Below are positions 24,235-32,468 of a DNA stretch of 64,000 nt, piece by piece. The stretch is taken from positions 1-64,000 of the forward strand of contig NZ_JAYXKP010000004.1 of assembly GCF_036039175.1 (NCBI RefSeq), given 5' to 3'. Under the pieces are notes generated by a model. It searched no databases. It was given only the letters and a program-made list of their open reading frames with translations, and was not told the origin of the DNA. This DNA comes from Marinilactibacillus sp036039175 (GTDB taxonomy: Bacteria > Bacillota > Bacilli > Lactobacillales > Carnobacteriaceae_A). Position numbers and translations under genes: made by a program. Positions within the stretch are counted from its first letter, which is position 1. Every line of letters begins with the position of its first letter.

Positions 24235-24753
24235 GTGAAAAAACAAAACCAGATTAAATTTAACCTAAGAATCAAAGAAATAGTGATTGATTATGTAATA
24301 ATCTTGGTCTTTTTATCCGCCGTGTTACTTTTAAATGTAACTTTTTACTTTTTAATATTAGGTAGAATTCCCGAGTTAACGATGCAGGCGTCTCAGATCG
24401 TAGCCACAGTAGAAACCGTTGTTCCAGTTATACTGATTTTTTCAATACTAGATTACAGAGCTCCTTATGGTTCATGCGGGAAAAGAAAAGTAGGACTCAA
24501 ATTAATATATATAAAGCGGAATTACTGGAGAAGTCTACTCAGAAATGCTGTAAAATTCCTACCATGGCAGTTGGCCCATATCGGTGTAATCGAAGGTATA
24601 TACACCGAATTCAGTACGCTAGGGTCGATTATTTATACAAATGCAGGGATTTTGCTCGCGCTTATCCTATTCGGAATGGGGGTGTTCCGCAAAGATAAAC
24701 GGCATCTTGGAGATTTACTAGCGGGGACTCAAGTCGTTCAAAGCTTTACTTAA
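24235..24753 (+). CDS. RDD-family membrane protein
   Basis: I choose the GTG at 24235 (VKKQNQIKFN) because GGGAGGAG lies eight bases upstream; an ATG at 24217 overlaps that site. The 172-residue protein has three to four hydrophobic helices, and the RDD core begins IKEIVIDYVIILVFLSAV. CGKRKVGLKLIYIKRNYW is the conserved G-K-x-x-x-G-L-K segment of the family. RDD proteins are proposed transport or ion-related membrane proteins of unclear role. It ends at a strong bidirectional terminator. Confidence 0.78.
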   Translation: MKKQNQIKFNLRIKEIVIDYVIILVFLSAVLLLNVTFYFLILGRIPELTMQASQIVATVETVVPVILIFSILDYRAPYGSCGKRKVGLKLIYIKRNYWRSLLRNAVKFLPWQLAHIGVIEGIYTEFSTLGSIIYTNAGILLALILFGMGVFRKDKRHLGDLLAGTQVVQSFT

Positions 24754-24766
24754 CTACAAACGTTTC

Positions 24767-24820
24767 AAACAAATAAAGCGGTAGACTTGTCATCAAACAA
24801 CTCGACCGCTTTATTTGTTT
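24767..24820. terminator. Bidirectional terminator between the RDD and PfpI genes
   Basis: AAACAAATAAAGCGGT pairs with ACCGCTTTATTTGTTT. The right arm overlaps the last codons of the minus-strand PfpI gene. Confidence 0.88.
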
Positions 24821-25422
24821 TTTTGATGCCCAAATTGAATATCATACTCCATCTGCCTAGCCGTGTTTTCACTCACGTTGCTTCCCAGTAGTTTCCCTAC
24901 TAAATACAGAGATAATTCGATTCCTGCACTAATGCCTGCAGATGTCAGGATATGACCTTCGTCTACAAACTTTGTACTTCGTTTTACGTTAAGTGATGGA
25001 AAGCTCTCCGCCAGCCTGTCTATAGCGCTAAAATGCGTTGTTACTGTTTTACCTTCAAGTAATCCTGCTTTCGCTAGTAAGAATGCACCGGTACAGACAG
25101 AGGTAGTATATTCTGTTGTTTGATCTTGTTCTTTTATCCATTGATGCAAATCTTGATTATGTATTTCGAGTTCACGTGCTCCGTATCCACCGGGGACGAC
25201 AAGGATATCTAAATCTGGATGGTCTTCAAAGCTGAAATCTGGTTGAACGCGAAGTCCGTTTCTAGCTTTAATCATCTGACCATCTTGAGAAATCGTAACA
25301 ACCTTAAATGGCTTATCGTTTTTAGAGGAATCTTCTGTAACGGAAAACACTTCAAAAGGACCTGCAAAATCGAGTACTTCGACTTCGTTGAATAAAAGAA
25401 TACCGACGATTTTCTGTTTCAC
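24811..25422 (-). CDS. DJ-1/PfpI-family protein
   Basis: The 203-residue protein has the DJ-1/PfpI fold: VGILLFNEVEVLDFAGPFEV, ILVVPGGYGARELE, then the nucleophile elbow SVCTGAFLLAKAG with Cys110. It resembles the GATase1-like domain of AraC-type regulators and isonitrile hydratase-like proteins but lacks a DNA-binding domain. The GTG start follows AAAGGAGTAATCAAA. Protease, glyoxalase or hydratase activity cannot be separated from sequence. Confidence 0.85.
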   Translation of the reverse strand: MKQKIVGILLFNEVEVLDFAGPFEVFSVTEDSSKNDKPFKVVTISQDGQMIKARNGLRVQPDFSFEDHPDLDILVVPGGYGARELEIHNQDLHQWIKEQDQTTEYTTSVCTGAFLLAKAGLLEGKTVTTHFSAIDRLAESFPSLNVKRSTKFVDEGHILTSAGISAGIELSLYLVGKLLGSNVSENTARQMEYDIQFGHQKNK

Positions 25423-25490
25423 TTTGATTACTCCTTTGTATAGTTACGCGTCTTTGCAATGTAATATGCCTGAATTGAGTATGGTTACAG

Positions 25491-25529
25491 AAAAACCATC
25501 CATTTAGGGCGAACCCAAAACGGATGGTC
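25491..25529 (-). terminator. Terminator for the ytxH-like gene
   Basis: On the minus strand ACCATCCGTTT pairs imperfectly with AAATGGATGGT and runs into TTTT. Confidence 0.65.
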
Positions 25530-25548
25530 AACTATTTATATTAAAAGA

Positions 25549-25935
25549 TTAGTGGTTCGTATTGTTATTAGAGTTTGATTTGTTCGAAGCTTTATCGACT
25601 TCTTTTGAAACGTCGTTTGCAGCTTGTTTTGTTGTTGATTTAAGATCTTCAGAAGCATTTACAGCTTCAGATTTGATGTCTTCAGATGCAGAATGTAATT
25701 GTTCTTTAAGATCTTGTGCAGTTTTAGCTAAAGTGATTTTGATGTTCTCAGATGCTTCACTTGCTGCGTGTGAAACTTCTTCTGATTTTCCTTTGGCCAT
25801 ACTTGCGTAGTCATTTGCCATTTCTTTTTTCTCGTTGAATTTTTTAGAAATGTCTTCACGTGTCTCTTTACCGCTTTTAGGTGCGAATAATAAAGCTACT
25901 GCTGCACCGAATAGTGCTCCTTTGATAAATTTCAT
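25549..25935 (-). CDS. YtxH-domain stress protein
   Basis: The 128-residue protein starts KFIKGALFGAAVALLFAPKSGKETRED, the hallmark of YtxH/gas-vesicle-protein-like small proteins: one hydrophobic segment, then APKSGKETR. A long Ala/Ser/Glu/Lys amphipathic coiled coil follows (SEEVSHAASEASENIK). Start ATG 25935 is spaced eight bases from AGGAGG; an ATG six bases upstream is too close to that site. These proteins are commonly general-stress or envelope associated. Confidence 0.85.
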   Translation of the reverse strand: MKFIKGALFGAAVALLFAPKSGKETREDISKKFNEKKEMANDYASMAKGKSEEVSHAASEASENIKITLAKTAQDLKEQLHSASEDIKSEAVNASEDLKSTTKQAANDVSKEVDKASNKSNSNNNTNH

Positions 25936-26491
25936 GGTCATTTCCTCCTAATATCTAATTGCCTTACTAGTTCTTTCCCCTCATTATAGCGAATGTTATC
26001 GAACTTTCAAACAAGAAGCACTTACAAATTCAAAAATGCAAAAGGTAAAAAGATAAAATCTTCTAATTTACACTACTCCAAACTGAATAAAATTCGTTTA
26101 TCAAAGCTAGCTGCAATCCGAAAGCTTGTTTTTAAAATGGGTAAAGATAGAGGACAAGATCAAAATTTATAACGATTGTGTTGATTTGACAAGGGGGCAA
26201 CGAATCGTTGCTCACTGTTTTGAACCAGATAGCGTATAGTACTTACATAAGATACAAGAAAAAATCTATTTAATGGCGTTCAACATTAGTTGAGATTTAG
26301 TTGTTAAATGTGTTCGGTTTCTATTTAAAAGAACATTGTTATGTTATAGAGGTTTTGGTACAATTTTAATAGTTCGGGACTTTGTACGTTGAAACACATG
26401 ATGATCGTTTTGTTCCATTATTTTAAAATACTTTTTCATCAAGAATCAATTGTACAAAAAGGTCAAAAAAGGAGTGTCGGTCGAGGTACGA
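25936..26491. other. Long intergenic region upstream of the yknWXYZ-like operon
   Basis: No gene is visible in about 550 bases. It contains the short palindrome GCAACGAATCGTTGC (26197-26211) and, further right, the candidate promoter at 26336-26364. The length suggests regulated transcription or a structured leader. Confidence 0.45.
26336..26364 (+). promoter_or_regulatory. Candidate promoter of the yknWXYZ-like operon
   Basis: TTGTTA (26336-26341), 17 bases, TACAAT (26359-26364), with TGG immediately before the -10. It would give an untranslated leader of about 180 bases before yknW. Confidence 0.5.
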
Positions 26492-26560
26492 ATGACGATT
26501 TATGGTTTAGTTAGGGAAAAAATAATTAATCGAATTTGGAGGAGCATACTTAATGAATGA
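26492..26560 (+). CDS. Candidate 22-residue upstream ORF overlapping yknW
   Basis: ATG 26492 follows GAGGTACGA and encodes a basic, amphipathic peptide (MTIYGLVREKIINRIWRSI) that stops at 26558-26560, overlapping the yknW-like ATG at 26553 by eight bases. The layout suggests translational coupling. Expression is not demonstrated. Confidence 0.35.
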   Translation: MTIYGLVREKIINRIWRSILNE

Positions 26561-27092
26561 AGAAGTAAGAGTTAATCAAAGCAAGACCTTTCCATGGGGA
26601 GCGTTAGCAATATACATAGTGGTTGTACTTGGAATAGCAGTATATGGAGCGTTTTCGACAGATCCGATGATCCCAGAAGGTATCGATACAGAATCTCTAG
26701 CTGCTTTTGGAGTTATTGGCGCAATCGTTGGTGCAATTTTCTTGGTCATTGCTACGGCTATCCAATATGCCTTTATAAAATTTCCAACTCAATGGGTATC
26801 AAAAGAAGAACATGTTTACAAGTACGATATCTGGTCAGCGCTATTTTATTCAGGTGCAATTGGAGCGGTGATCAACTTTATGATCGGACAGCTTGGATAT
26901 GGAGAAAATCTAATTTTAACATCTACAGTCAGTTTGATAACAACTGTGTTATTCTTATTATTTTATTTTTCAGGTGAAGAAAAAGAAAGCCACATCAAAC
27001 GTGCAATCACAATTGTTCAAGTAGCGTGGTTAATTATTGGAATTGTATTGACGATTGCATTCCAAACAATTGGAAACAATATTTTACTTTAA
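26553..27092 (+). CDS. YknW/Yip1-like membrane protein
   Basis: The 179-residue protein has five hydrophobic helices (for example WGALAIYIVVVLGIAVYGAF and VIGAIVGAIFLVIATAIQYAF) and no enzyme motif. It begins after GGAGGAGCATACTTA. Its position before an adaptor, ATPase and permease mirrors B. subtilis yknWXYZ, where the Yip1-family protein YknW assists assembly of the complex. Sequence similarity to YknW is not strong by eye, so the name rests mainly on context and topology. Confidence 0.65.
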   Translation: MNEEVRVNQSKTFPWGALAIYIVVVLGIAVYGAFSTDPMIPEGIDTESLAAFGVIGAIVGAIFLVIATAIQYAFIKFPTQWVSKEEHVYKYDIWSALFYSGAIGAVINFMIGQLGYGENLILTSTVSLITTVLFLLFYFSGEEKESHIKRAITIVQVAWLIIGIVLTIAFQTIGNNILL

Positions 27093-27111
27093 TCGAAAGA
27101 AGGACAGAAAA

Positions 27112-28374
27112 TTGAAAAAATCTACTAAACCAACACCGACTCGCTCTTTTTCTAAGCGAGTTGGTGATAAAAAAGGGTTAATCACAGTAGGGATTATTGC
27201 TGTATTGATTGCCATCTTTTTTATCGTTCAAGCTTTTCAGGGGTCTGCTATTGGGACTGAAACAGAACAATTTTATTCTATCTATACGGTTAGAGAAGAA
27301 GATCCAGTATTGTTTGATGGGATCGTTCAAGCATCTGAAGTTCAGGAAGAATACTATGATGCATCAAATGGTGTGATTGGCGAACTACTCGTAGAGAACG
27401 GTCAGGAAGTAGAAGAAGGTACAGACTTATTTACATATACAAATGAAGAAAACCAGCAATTGTTGAATGAACAAAATCGTCAATATAGTCGATTGGAAAA
27501 AAGACGTTCTGAAGCTGAAACAGAACTAGCCAACGCTCGTAAAGCATCGGAAACAGCAGATGCAAATATTACTAAAAGTAACCGTGCAATAGAATCTGCC
27601 GGACAAAGCTCAGTAGATCAATTTGACGAAGAAAGTGAACAGTTTACGGTGAATACAGAACTGGACACTGCTCAAAATGATCTTTTACGTTATGAGTCGG
27701 ATAAAGCAGAAGCAGATGCCACAGTTGATTCTGCTCAAATGTCGATAAGAGATTTGAACGAACAGATGGAAGATATCGAATTTGAAATCGAGCGATTACG
27801 CGGGGATATTACAACAACGGTTCAAGCGAATTTTGATGGGATTATCGAGTTGAATCAACCAAACATTTCAAGTATTCAAGCAAGTGAGGAACCGGTTATT
27901 CGTTTGATGTCTAAAGAACAAAAAATCGATGCATCTGTATCTGAATATGATTACGATAAAATCACTTTAGAGGATAAAGTGGAAATTAGCTTGATCACTT
28001 CAGATAGAGTCTTAGGTGGTACCGTTACAAAACTGAGTACGTTACCCATGCAAGCAAGTAGTGAAGGTGCTTCGTCCTCTTCTAGATACCCCTTTACCGT
28101 TATTCCGGAAGAGTCTATTCAATATGGATTTTCTGTTCAAATCGGAGTGAATGAAGGAATCGTTTACTTACCGCAGTCGGTCGTAGTTGAAGAAGAAGAA
28201 GGGACGATTGTCTTCGTTCATAATGAAGGTATTGTAGAACGCAGAGAGGTTCAAGTCACTGAGGATGGGAGCTTGTATATTCTAGAATCGGGTCTTGAAA
28301 TGGATGAAGAAGTGATTATGGATCCGGATATGGAACTGGCTGATGGAGACGAAGTCGGTGTGTTCTATGATTAA
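27112..28374 (+). CDS. Efflux adaptor subunit (MacA/YknX-like)
   Basis: I choose the TTG at 27112 (LKKSTKPTPTRSF) with AGAAGGA upstream; the 420-residue product has one N-terminal membrane anchor (LITVGIIAVLIAIFFIVQ). A biotinyl-lipoyl-like half (GVIGELLVENGQEVEEGTDLF), an alpha-helical hairpin of about 130 residues (QLLNEQNRQYSRLEKRRSEA) and the second lipoyl half with beta-barrel (TVQANFDGIIELNQ) follow. It forms the extracytoplasmic adaptor of an ABC exporter. The next ATPase gene overlaps its end. Confidence 0.88.
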   Translation: MKKSTKPTPTRSFSKRVGDKKGLITVGIIAVLIAIFFIVQAFQGSAIGTETEQFYSIYTVREEDPVLFDGIVQASEVQEEYYDASNGVIGELLVENGQEVEEGTDLFTYTNEENQQLLNEQNRQYSRLEKRRSEAETELANARKASETADANITKSNRAIESAGQSSVDQFDEESEQFTVNTELDTAQNDLLRYESDKAEADATVDSAQMSIRDLNEQMEDIEFEIERLRGDITTTVQANFDGIIELNQPNISSIQASEEPVIRLMSKEQKIDASVSEYDYDKITLEDKVEISLITSDRVLGGTVTKLSTLPMQASSEGASSSSRYPFTVIPEESIQYGFSVQIGVNEGIVYLPQSVVVEEEEGTIVFVHNEGIVERREVQVTEDGSLYILESGLEMDEEVIMDPDMELADGDEVGVFYD

Positions 28375-29041
28375 ATTGGAAAAAATTCGTAAAGCTTACA
28401 AAGCAGATAACGACTGGATTCCTGTATTAAAAGACGTAGATCTAGAAGTCATGGAAAAAGATTTTCTAGCGATCATGGGTCCTTCTGGTTCTGGGAAATC
28501 CACTTTACTCAACTTGATTGGTTTTGTAGACCGCCATTATTTAGGGAATTACAATCTTGAAGGAGAAATTGTAACGTCTAAAGGAGATGCAGATCTTTCT
28601 AGATTACGAAATCAACGTGTAGGATTTGTTTTTCAACAATTCAATTTGATTGAAACCTTAACGATTGAAGAAAATGTTGAATTGCCGCTACTTTACGATG
28701 GCTGGAATTACACTCAGACGAAAAGCAAAGTGCAAGAACTCCTAGAGAAATTGGGAATAGGAGACAAGGGCAAGAAATATCCAAAACAATTGTCCGGTGG
28801 CCAGCAACAAAGAGCCGCGATTGCGCGCGCGATTATTAATGATCCAGATTTCATATTAGCAGATGAACCAACAGGCGCGTTAGATACACAGACATCCAGT
28901 GACATAATGAACGTATTCAAAACATTAAATGAAGAAGAAGGTGTGACCATTATTTTAGTCACGCATGATCCTTCCACGGTCGAGTACTGTAATAGAGTCG
29001 TTCATATGCAGGATGGCGTACTGACCGAAGAAGTGAGGTAA
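28367..29041 (+). CDS. ABC exporter ATPase (MacB/YknY-like)
   Basis: Start ATG 28367 (MIKLEKIRKAYK) overlaps the adaptor stop by eight bases. The 224-residue ATPase has Walker A GPSGSGKST, Q-loop FVFQQFN, signature LSGGQQQR, Walker B FILADEPTGALD and the switch His in VTHD. Length and motifs fit the LolD/MacB-type ATPases that power extracytoplasmic work rather than import. It pairs with the adaptor and the FtsX-type permease next to it. Confidence 0.93.
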   Translation: MIKLEKIRKAYKADNDWIPVLKDVDLEVMEKDFLAIMGPSGSGKSTLLNLIGFVDRHYLGNYNLEGEIVTSKGDADLSRLRNQRVGFVFQQFNLIETLTIEENVELPLLYDGWNYTQTKSKVQELLEKLGIGDKGKKYPKQLSGGQQQRAAIARAIINDPDFILADEPTGALDTQTSSDIMNVFKTLNEEEGVTIILVTHDPSTVEYCNRVVHMQDGVLTEEVR

Positions 29042-29045
29042 GCAA

Positions 29046-30251
29046 ATGAAGCCTATTGTATTTTTTAAAGGCGCGTGGAACGCGCTACTTAGAAACAAGA
29101 AACGAAGCTTTTTAACGATGATCGGGATTGTTATCGGAATTGCAGCTGTTAGTACGATCATGTCTATCGGTAGAGGATTCGAGAATTATGTTCTGGACTC
29201 TTTGAATCCTGATGAAGGAGAACTGTTGACCGTCAATATTCAATTTCAGTCAACTGATCCAGAGTGGATGTACGAGACAAACGAACCTTTATACTCTGAC
29301 ATGGATTTACAATCCATTCGCTATCTCCCAGGGGTGAATGATGTAGAAGTCGTGAATATGGATTATTTGTATGCCTCTTTAGAAACAATGATTGATGGAG
29401 AAGAAGGCTATGCAGAGGCTACACTGACAGAAGAGCAAGGAAGACCAGTGATCGCAGGTAGATCGCTTGATTCTATTGATAATGATCGAGAAAAAAGAGT
29501 GACCGTTGTACCTTTTTCGCTGATTCAAGACGTATACAGTACGGAAGAAAATGCGATTGGAAAAGGATTAACGCTAGGCGGTCAATTGTACACGATTGTT
29601 GGTGTGCACGGAGATGAGATTGATACATCAGGTTTCTTAGGTGGTTTCATGTCTGAAGAAATCGAAATTCCTTTAAATAGCTACAAACGATACCATGATC
29701 AGTTTTCTGTAGGAAACGAAATCAGTATCACAGTCGACAGAGGTTATCTTCCTTCAGAAGTAGCGGATGACACAGTTTTCCTTTTAGAAGATAATGGAAC
29801 AATGCGCAACATGGGAAGCTACGAGTACTTTGATATGTCTGCTTTGGATGATGGTCTTTCTCAAGTATTGAGAGGGATTACACTGTTTGTTGCAAGTGTA
29901 GCTGGTATTTCACTATTTATAGCTGGAATCGGCGTTATGAACATGATGTATATTTCCGTATCTGAACGTACAAAAGAAATCGGGATTCGACGCGCATTAG
30001 GTGCTTCCCAGAAAAGCATTCGAGCACAATTCGTTTTAGAAGGCGTGATGATGACGAGTATTGGTGGCGTCGTGGGCTATTTACTAGGATGGATTTTTTC
30101 TGGAATCGCCTCAGTTTTCTTACCTTTCTCAACAGGAATAGATGTGTTGACGATTGTGATCTGTATTGGCGTTTCTGCTCTGGTTGGTCTGATATTCAGT
30201 TATGCACCAGCGAACGCTGCTAGCAAGAAAGAGATTATTGAGATTCTTTAA
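29046..30251 (+). CDS. MacB/FtsX-type ABC permease (YknZ-like)
   Basis: The 401-residue protein has the MacB topology: N-terminal helix (RSFLTMIGIVIGIAAVSTI), a large extracytoplasmic MacB_PCD domain of about 200 residues, then three helices with the FtsX motif RTKEIGIRRALGASQKSI. It lies four bases after the ATPase gene. With the adaptor and the YknW-like protein it resembles yknWXYZ, which protects Bacillus from the SdpC toxin. The substrate here is unknown but may be an antimicrobial peptide. Confidence 0.92.
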   Translation: MKPIVFFKGAWNALLRNKKRSFLTMIGIVIGIAAVSTIMSIGRGFENYVLDSLNPDEGELLTVNIQFQSTDPEWMYETNEPLYSDMDLQSIRYLPGVNDVEVVNMDYLYASLETMIDGEEGYAEATLTEEQGRPVIAGRSLDSIDNDREKRVTVVPFSLIQDVYSTEENAIGKGLTLGGQLYTIVGVHGDEIDTSGFLGGFMSEEIEIPLNSYKRYHDQFSVGNEISITVDRGYLPSEVADDTVFLLEDNGTMRNMGSYEYFDMSALDDGLSQVLRGITLFVASVAGISLFIAGIGVMNMMYISVSERTKEIGIRRALGASQKSIRAQFVLEGVMMTSIGGVVGYLLGWIFSGIASVFLPFSTGIDVLTIVICIGVSALVGLIFSYAPANAASKKEIIEIL

Positions 30252-30274
30252 GACTGATGGGGGCGTTAGACTAG

Positions 30275-30496
30275 ATGAACCGATATGTTGAGTTCACCAA
30301 ACATAAATTTTTAGAAGACAAGTGCAATCAGCAAAAACAACTCGTATTCTTAATGATTTTCTTGATTCTTTTGTTCTTACTAAGAAATCGTCTCGATCTT
30401 TTCTTAATCACTTACACTGTGATTTATCCTATAAGTTATCTTTTAAATTGTGTAGTGCAATTCAAAAATCAAGACAGTGAAATACCGATAGAGTAA
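30275..30496 (+). CDS. Small membrane protein, unknown function
   Basis: The 73-residue ORF has a basic N-terminus and two hydrophobic stretches (QKQLVFLMIFLILLFLLRN and LFLITYTVIYPISYLLN). It follows the permease by 23 bases with GGGGGCG upstream, and a strong terminator follows its stop. That supports it as the last gene of the yknWXYZ-like operon, although no family is recognised. Confidence 0.55.
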   Translation: MNRYVEFTKHKFLEDKCNQQKQLVFLMIFLILLFLLRNRLDLFLITYTVIYPISYLLNCVVQFKNQDSEIPIE

Positions 30497-30500
30497 CCAT

Positions 30501-30545
30501 AAAAACTCGAGCAAAAGAGGATGATTCCTTTGCTCGAGTTTTCGT
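30501..30545 (+). terminator. Terminator of the yknWXYZ-like operon
   Basis: AACTCGAGCAAA pairs perfectly with TTTGCTCGAGTT, followed by T-rich sequence. Confidence 0.85.
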
Positions 30546-30600
30546 TATTTTACTACTGTGCTTTACAAACTAGTGAGTATGAAGTAAGATGAACTTAACT

Positions 30601-30620
30601 ACTAAGTAATACAACTTAGT
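30601..30620. promoter_or_regulatory. PadR-type palindrome upstream of padR
   Basis: ACTAAGT, six bases, ACTTAGT is a perfect inverted repeat 31 bases upstream of the PadR start codon, consistent with autorepression. Confidence 0.5.
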
Positions 30621-30650
30621 GAAGTGGAATGATCAGACAAAGGTGATGGA

Positions 30651-30965
30651 ATGAAGAAGACACAACTATTAAAAGGCGTCCTGGAGGGATGCGTTTTATT
30701 AATTATTAAAGAAAAGGAAGTTTATGGATACGAACTCGTGCAGCAACTCAAAAAATCAGGTTTTGAAGAGATTGTTGGTGGGACAGTTTATCCGATTTTA
30801 CAAAAACTTGAAAAGAACGCTTTGACGACTAGTGTCAAAAAACCATCATCAGATGGACCCGATCGAAAGTACTATCAGATAACTGAAAAGGGTAGAGAAT
30901 ATTGCGATGACTTCGTACAAAACTGGAAGGAACTGGAAAGTAGCGTCCATCATTTGATAGATTGA
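30651..30965 (+). CDS. PadR-family transcriptional regulator
   Basis: The 104-residue protein is a compact PadR winged helix: LLKGVLEGCVLLIIKEKEVYG, then the recognition segment and GGTVYPILQKLEKNALTTS, wing DGPDRKYYQITEKGREY. It lacks a long C-terminal domain, as in subfamily 2. It is 13 bases upstream of the first of three similar membrane-protein genes, a pairing known for PadR with HAAS or DUF1129 partners that may tune the regulator. Confidence 0.93.
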   Translation: MKKTQLLKGVLEGCVLLIIKEKEVYGYELVQQLKKSGFEEIVGGTVYPILQKLEKNALTTSVKKPSSDGPDRKYYQITEKGREYCDDFVQNWKELESSVHHLID

Positions 30966-30978
30966 AGGAGGAGACAAC

Positions 30979-31686
30979 ATGAACAGTACTAAATTAGTTA
31001 TCCAACAGAATAATGAACTAAGAGAAGAACTGAACGAAGAGAACAAAGCATATTACGAAGAAATGCTTGTTTATATGAGGGTTAGAAGCTGGCTTAAGGA
31101 TGAAGAAAAAGTAGAAGAAGTATTAATGCAGGTCCTTCAAGACATGGTCAGTGCTCAAGAAGAAAGCATACCGGCTGAAAAGTATTTTGGAAAAAATCCC
31201 CAAACTTATGCAAATCAAATACTTTCTAACCTAGAACGGAATTGGGTAGATCATTTGCAATTGGTCTTTTCAATTGTCGGTTTTACTCTAGTCCTTAGTA
31301 TATTGAACAACATCATCACTATGGCTACAGGTTTAAATCTGGTTACGGTACTATCTAGATCGTTCCTCATTTATGTAGCTGTTTTTGCAGTCTTTAAGTG
31401 GATTGAAATGGATAGCTTTACGAACACCTCCTCAAAATGGAAAGACTTTCTATTTATGGTAATAATTCTAAGCGTATTTGTTCTAGGAATGATTGTTGAA
31501 ACGATGCTACCCTATCAGTTATTTATTAACATTCCTATAACGGTGTCTTGGGGGATTTTGATTCTATGTTTAATAGGCGCTATTTGGAAATTTTTTGTGC
31601 TATCTAAAGAAGAACGGAAAGCATGGGTATTCCCCCTTTTATTTCTAGTGGGCGCTTCATGTATCGGTCTAATTAATTACCTCTAA
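30979..31686 (+). CDS. HAAS/DUF1129-like membrane protein, paralog 1
   Basis: The 235-residue protein has an N-terminal soluble helical domain of about 90 residues (NNELREELNEENKAYYEEM, then YFGKNPQTYANQILSNL) and four membrane helices. This is the PadR-partner (HAAS/DUF1129) pattern. It begins after GAAGGAGGAGACAAC. Two paralogs follow with the same order of motifs, so these arose by tandem duplication. Their biochemical role is unknown; control of the PadR or sensing at the membrane is inferred. Confidence 0.75.
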   Translation: MNSTKLVIQQNNELREELNEENKAYYEEMLVYMRVRSWLKDEEKVEEVLMQVLQDMVSAQEESIPAEKYFGKNPQTYANQILSNLERNWVDHLQLVFSIVGFTLVLSILNNIITMATGLNLVTVLSRSFLIYVAVFAVFKWIEMDSFTNTSSKWKDFLFMVIILSVFVLGMIVETMLPYQLFINIPITVSWGILILCLIGAIWKFFVLSKEERKAWVFPLLFLVGASCIGLINYL

Positions 31687-31732
31687 ATAGTAGTGAAAAG
31701 AAGCTGGCTAAATAATCTTAGGAGGAAACTTA

Positions 31733-32428
31733 GTGAAACATACAAAAATACACGAAAGAAATAATCAACTCAAGAAAGTACTCACAGAAGAAAACAAGAA
31801 ACAATATACTAAGATTGAAAGCTATATTCAATTCGGAAACACATTTAAAAATCCGATAGAATTAGAGTCAAGTCTGAATGGTTTTCTTCACGAAGTGATT
31901 GAAGCGCAAGAAAATGGTAAGACTGTTAACGAATATGTAAACGACCAGCCCAAAGAATTTGCACGTAACTTTTTATCAAAGTTAAAAAATAGACCGCAAG
32001 AACTTCTAAAAACAATTGGTATTTATCTGTATGTGTTATTTTTAATTAATTTTGCTTTAAACAGATTTTCAATAGACATTGTTGATCTCATTACACTGAC
32101 ATTGCAAACAGCTGTCTTTTTGGGGATTATGAAGAAATTACTGCAGTGGGACGTTTTCAGTGAAACGGAAACACTGTTGAGACTCATTACTGGTGGTGCA
32201 CTGGCGGGAATAGCGTTCGCACTAGTAGGCATCTTGAGAGATCAGATGGGATTTTTAACGTGGATAATTGAAATTCCTTTTGTTGTTTTTGTAGGTATGC
32301 TGTCTGTAGTAGCTCTAACAATAACGGTTCTGATGGTTGTTTACAAAAATAAGAGCAAAGCAGACTGGTTTGTGAACATCATTCTCTTAGGGGGTTCTTT
32401 GATAATCGGAATACTGAATTACCTGTAA
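31733..32428 (+). CDS. HAAS/DUF1129-like membrane protein, paralog 2
   Basis: The 231-residue protein repeats the same plan: NNQLKKVLTEENKKQYTKIE, the more divergent counterpart VNDQPKEFARNFLSKL of the YFGK motif, and four membrane helices ending in LIIGILNYL. The GTG start follows TAGGAGGAAACTTA. It is the most divergent copy in the soluble domain, suggesting that the paralogs have separated in function. Confidence 0.72.
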   Translation: MKHTKIHERNNQLKKVLTEENKKQYTKIESYIQFGNTFKNPIELESSLNGFLHEVIEAQENGKTVNEYVNDQPKEFARNFLSKLKNRPQELLKTIGIYLYVLFLINFALNRFSIDIVDLITLTLQTAVFLGIMKKLLQWDVFSETETLLRLITGGALAGIAFALVGILRDQMGFLTWIIEIPFVVFVGMLSVVALTITVLMVVYKNKSKADWFVNIILLGGSLIIGILNYL

Positions 32429-32468
32429 TAAAACTTACGAACGACGGTTGAACAGAAAGAGGCGAACC

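Noticed and set aside
24474..24698. Overlapping + strand ORF inside the RDD gene
   Set aside because: Out-of-frame reading of a well supported gene, with no binding site and a composition unlike a real protein.
26594..26977. Overlapping + strand ORF inside the YknW-like gene
   Set aside because: A shadow frame rich in Cys, Trp and Arg; the membrane protein in the other frame is better supported.
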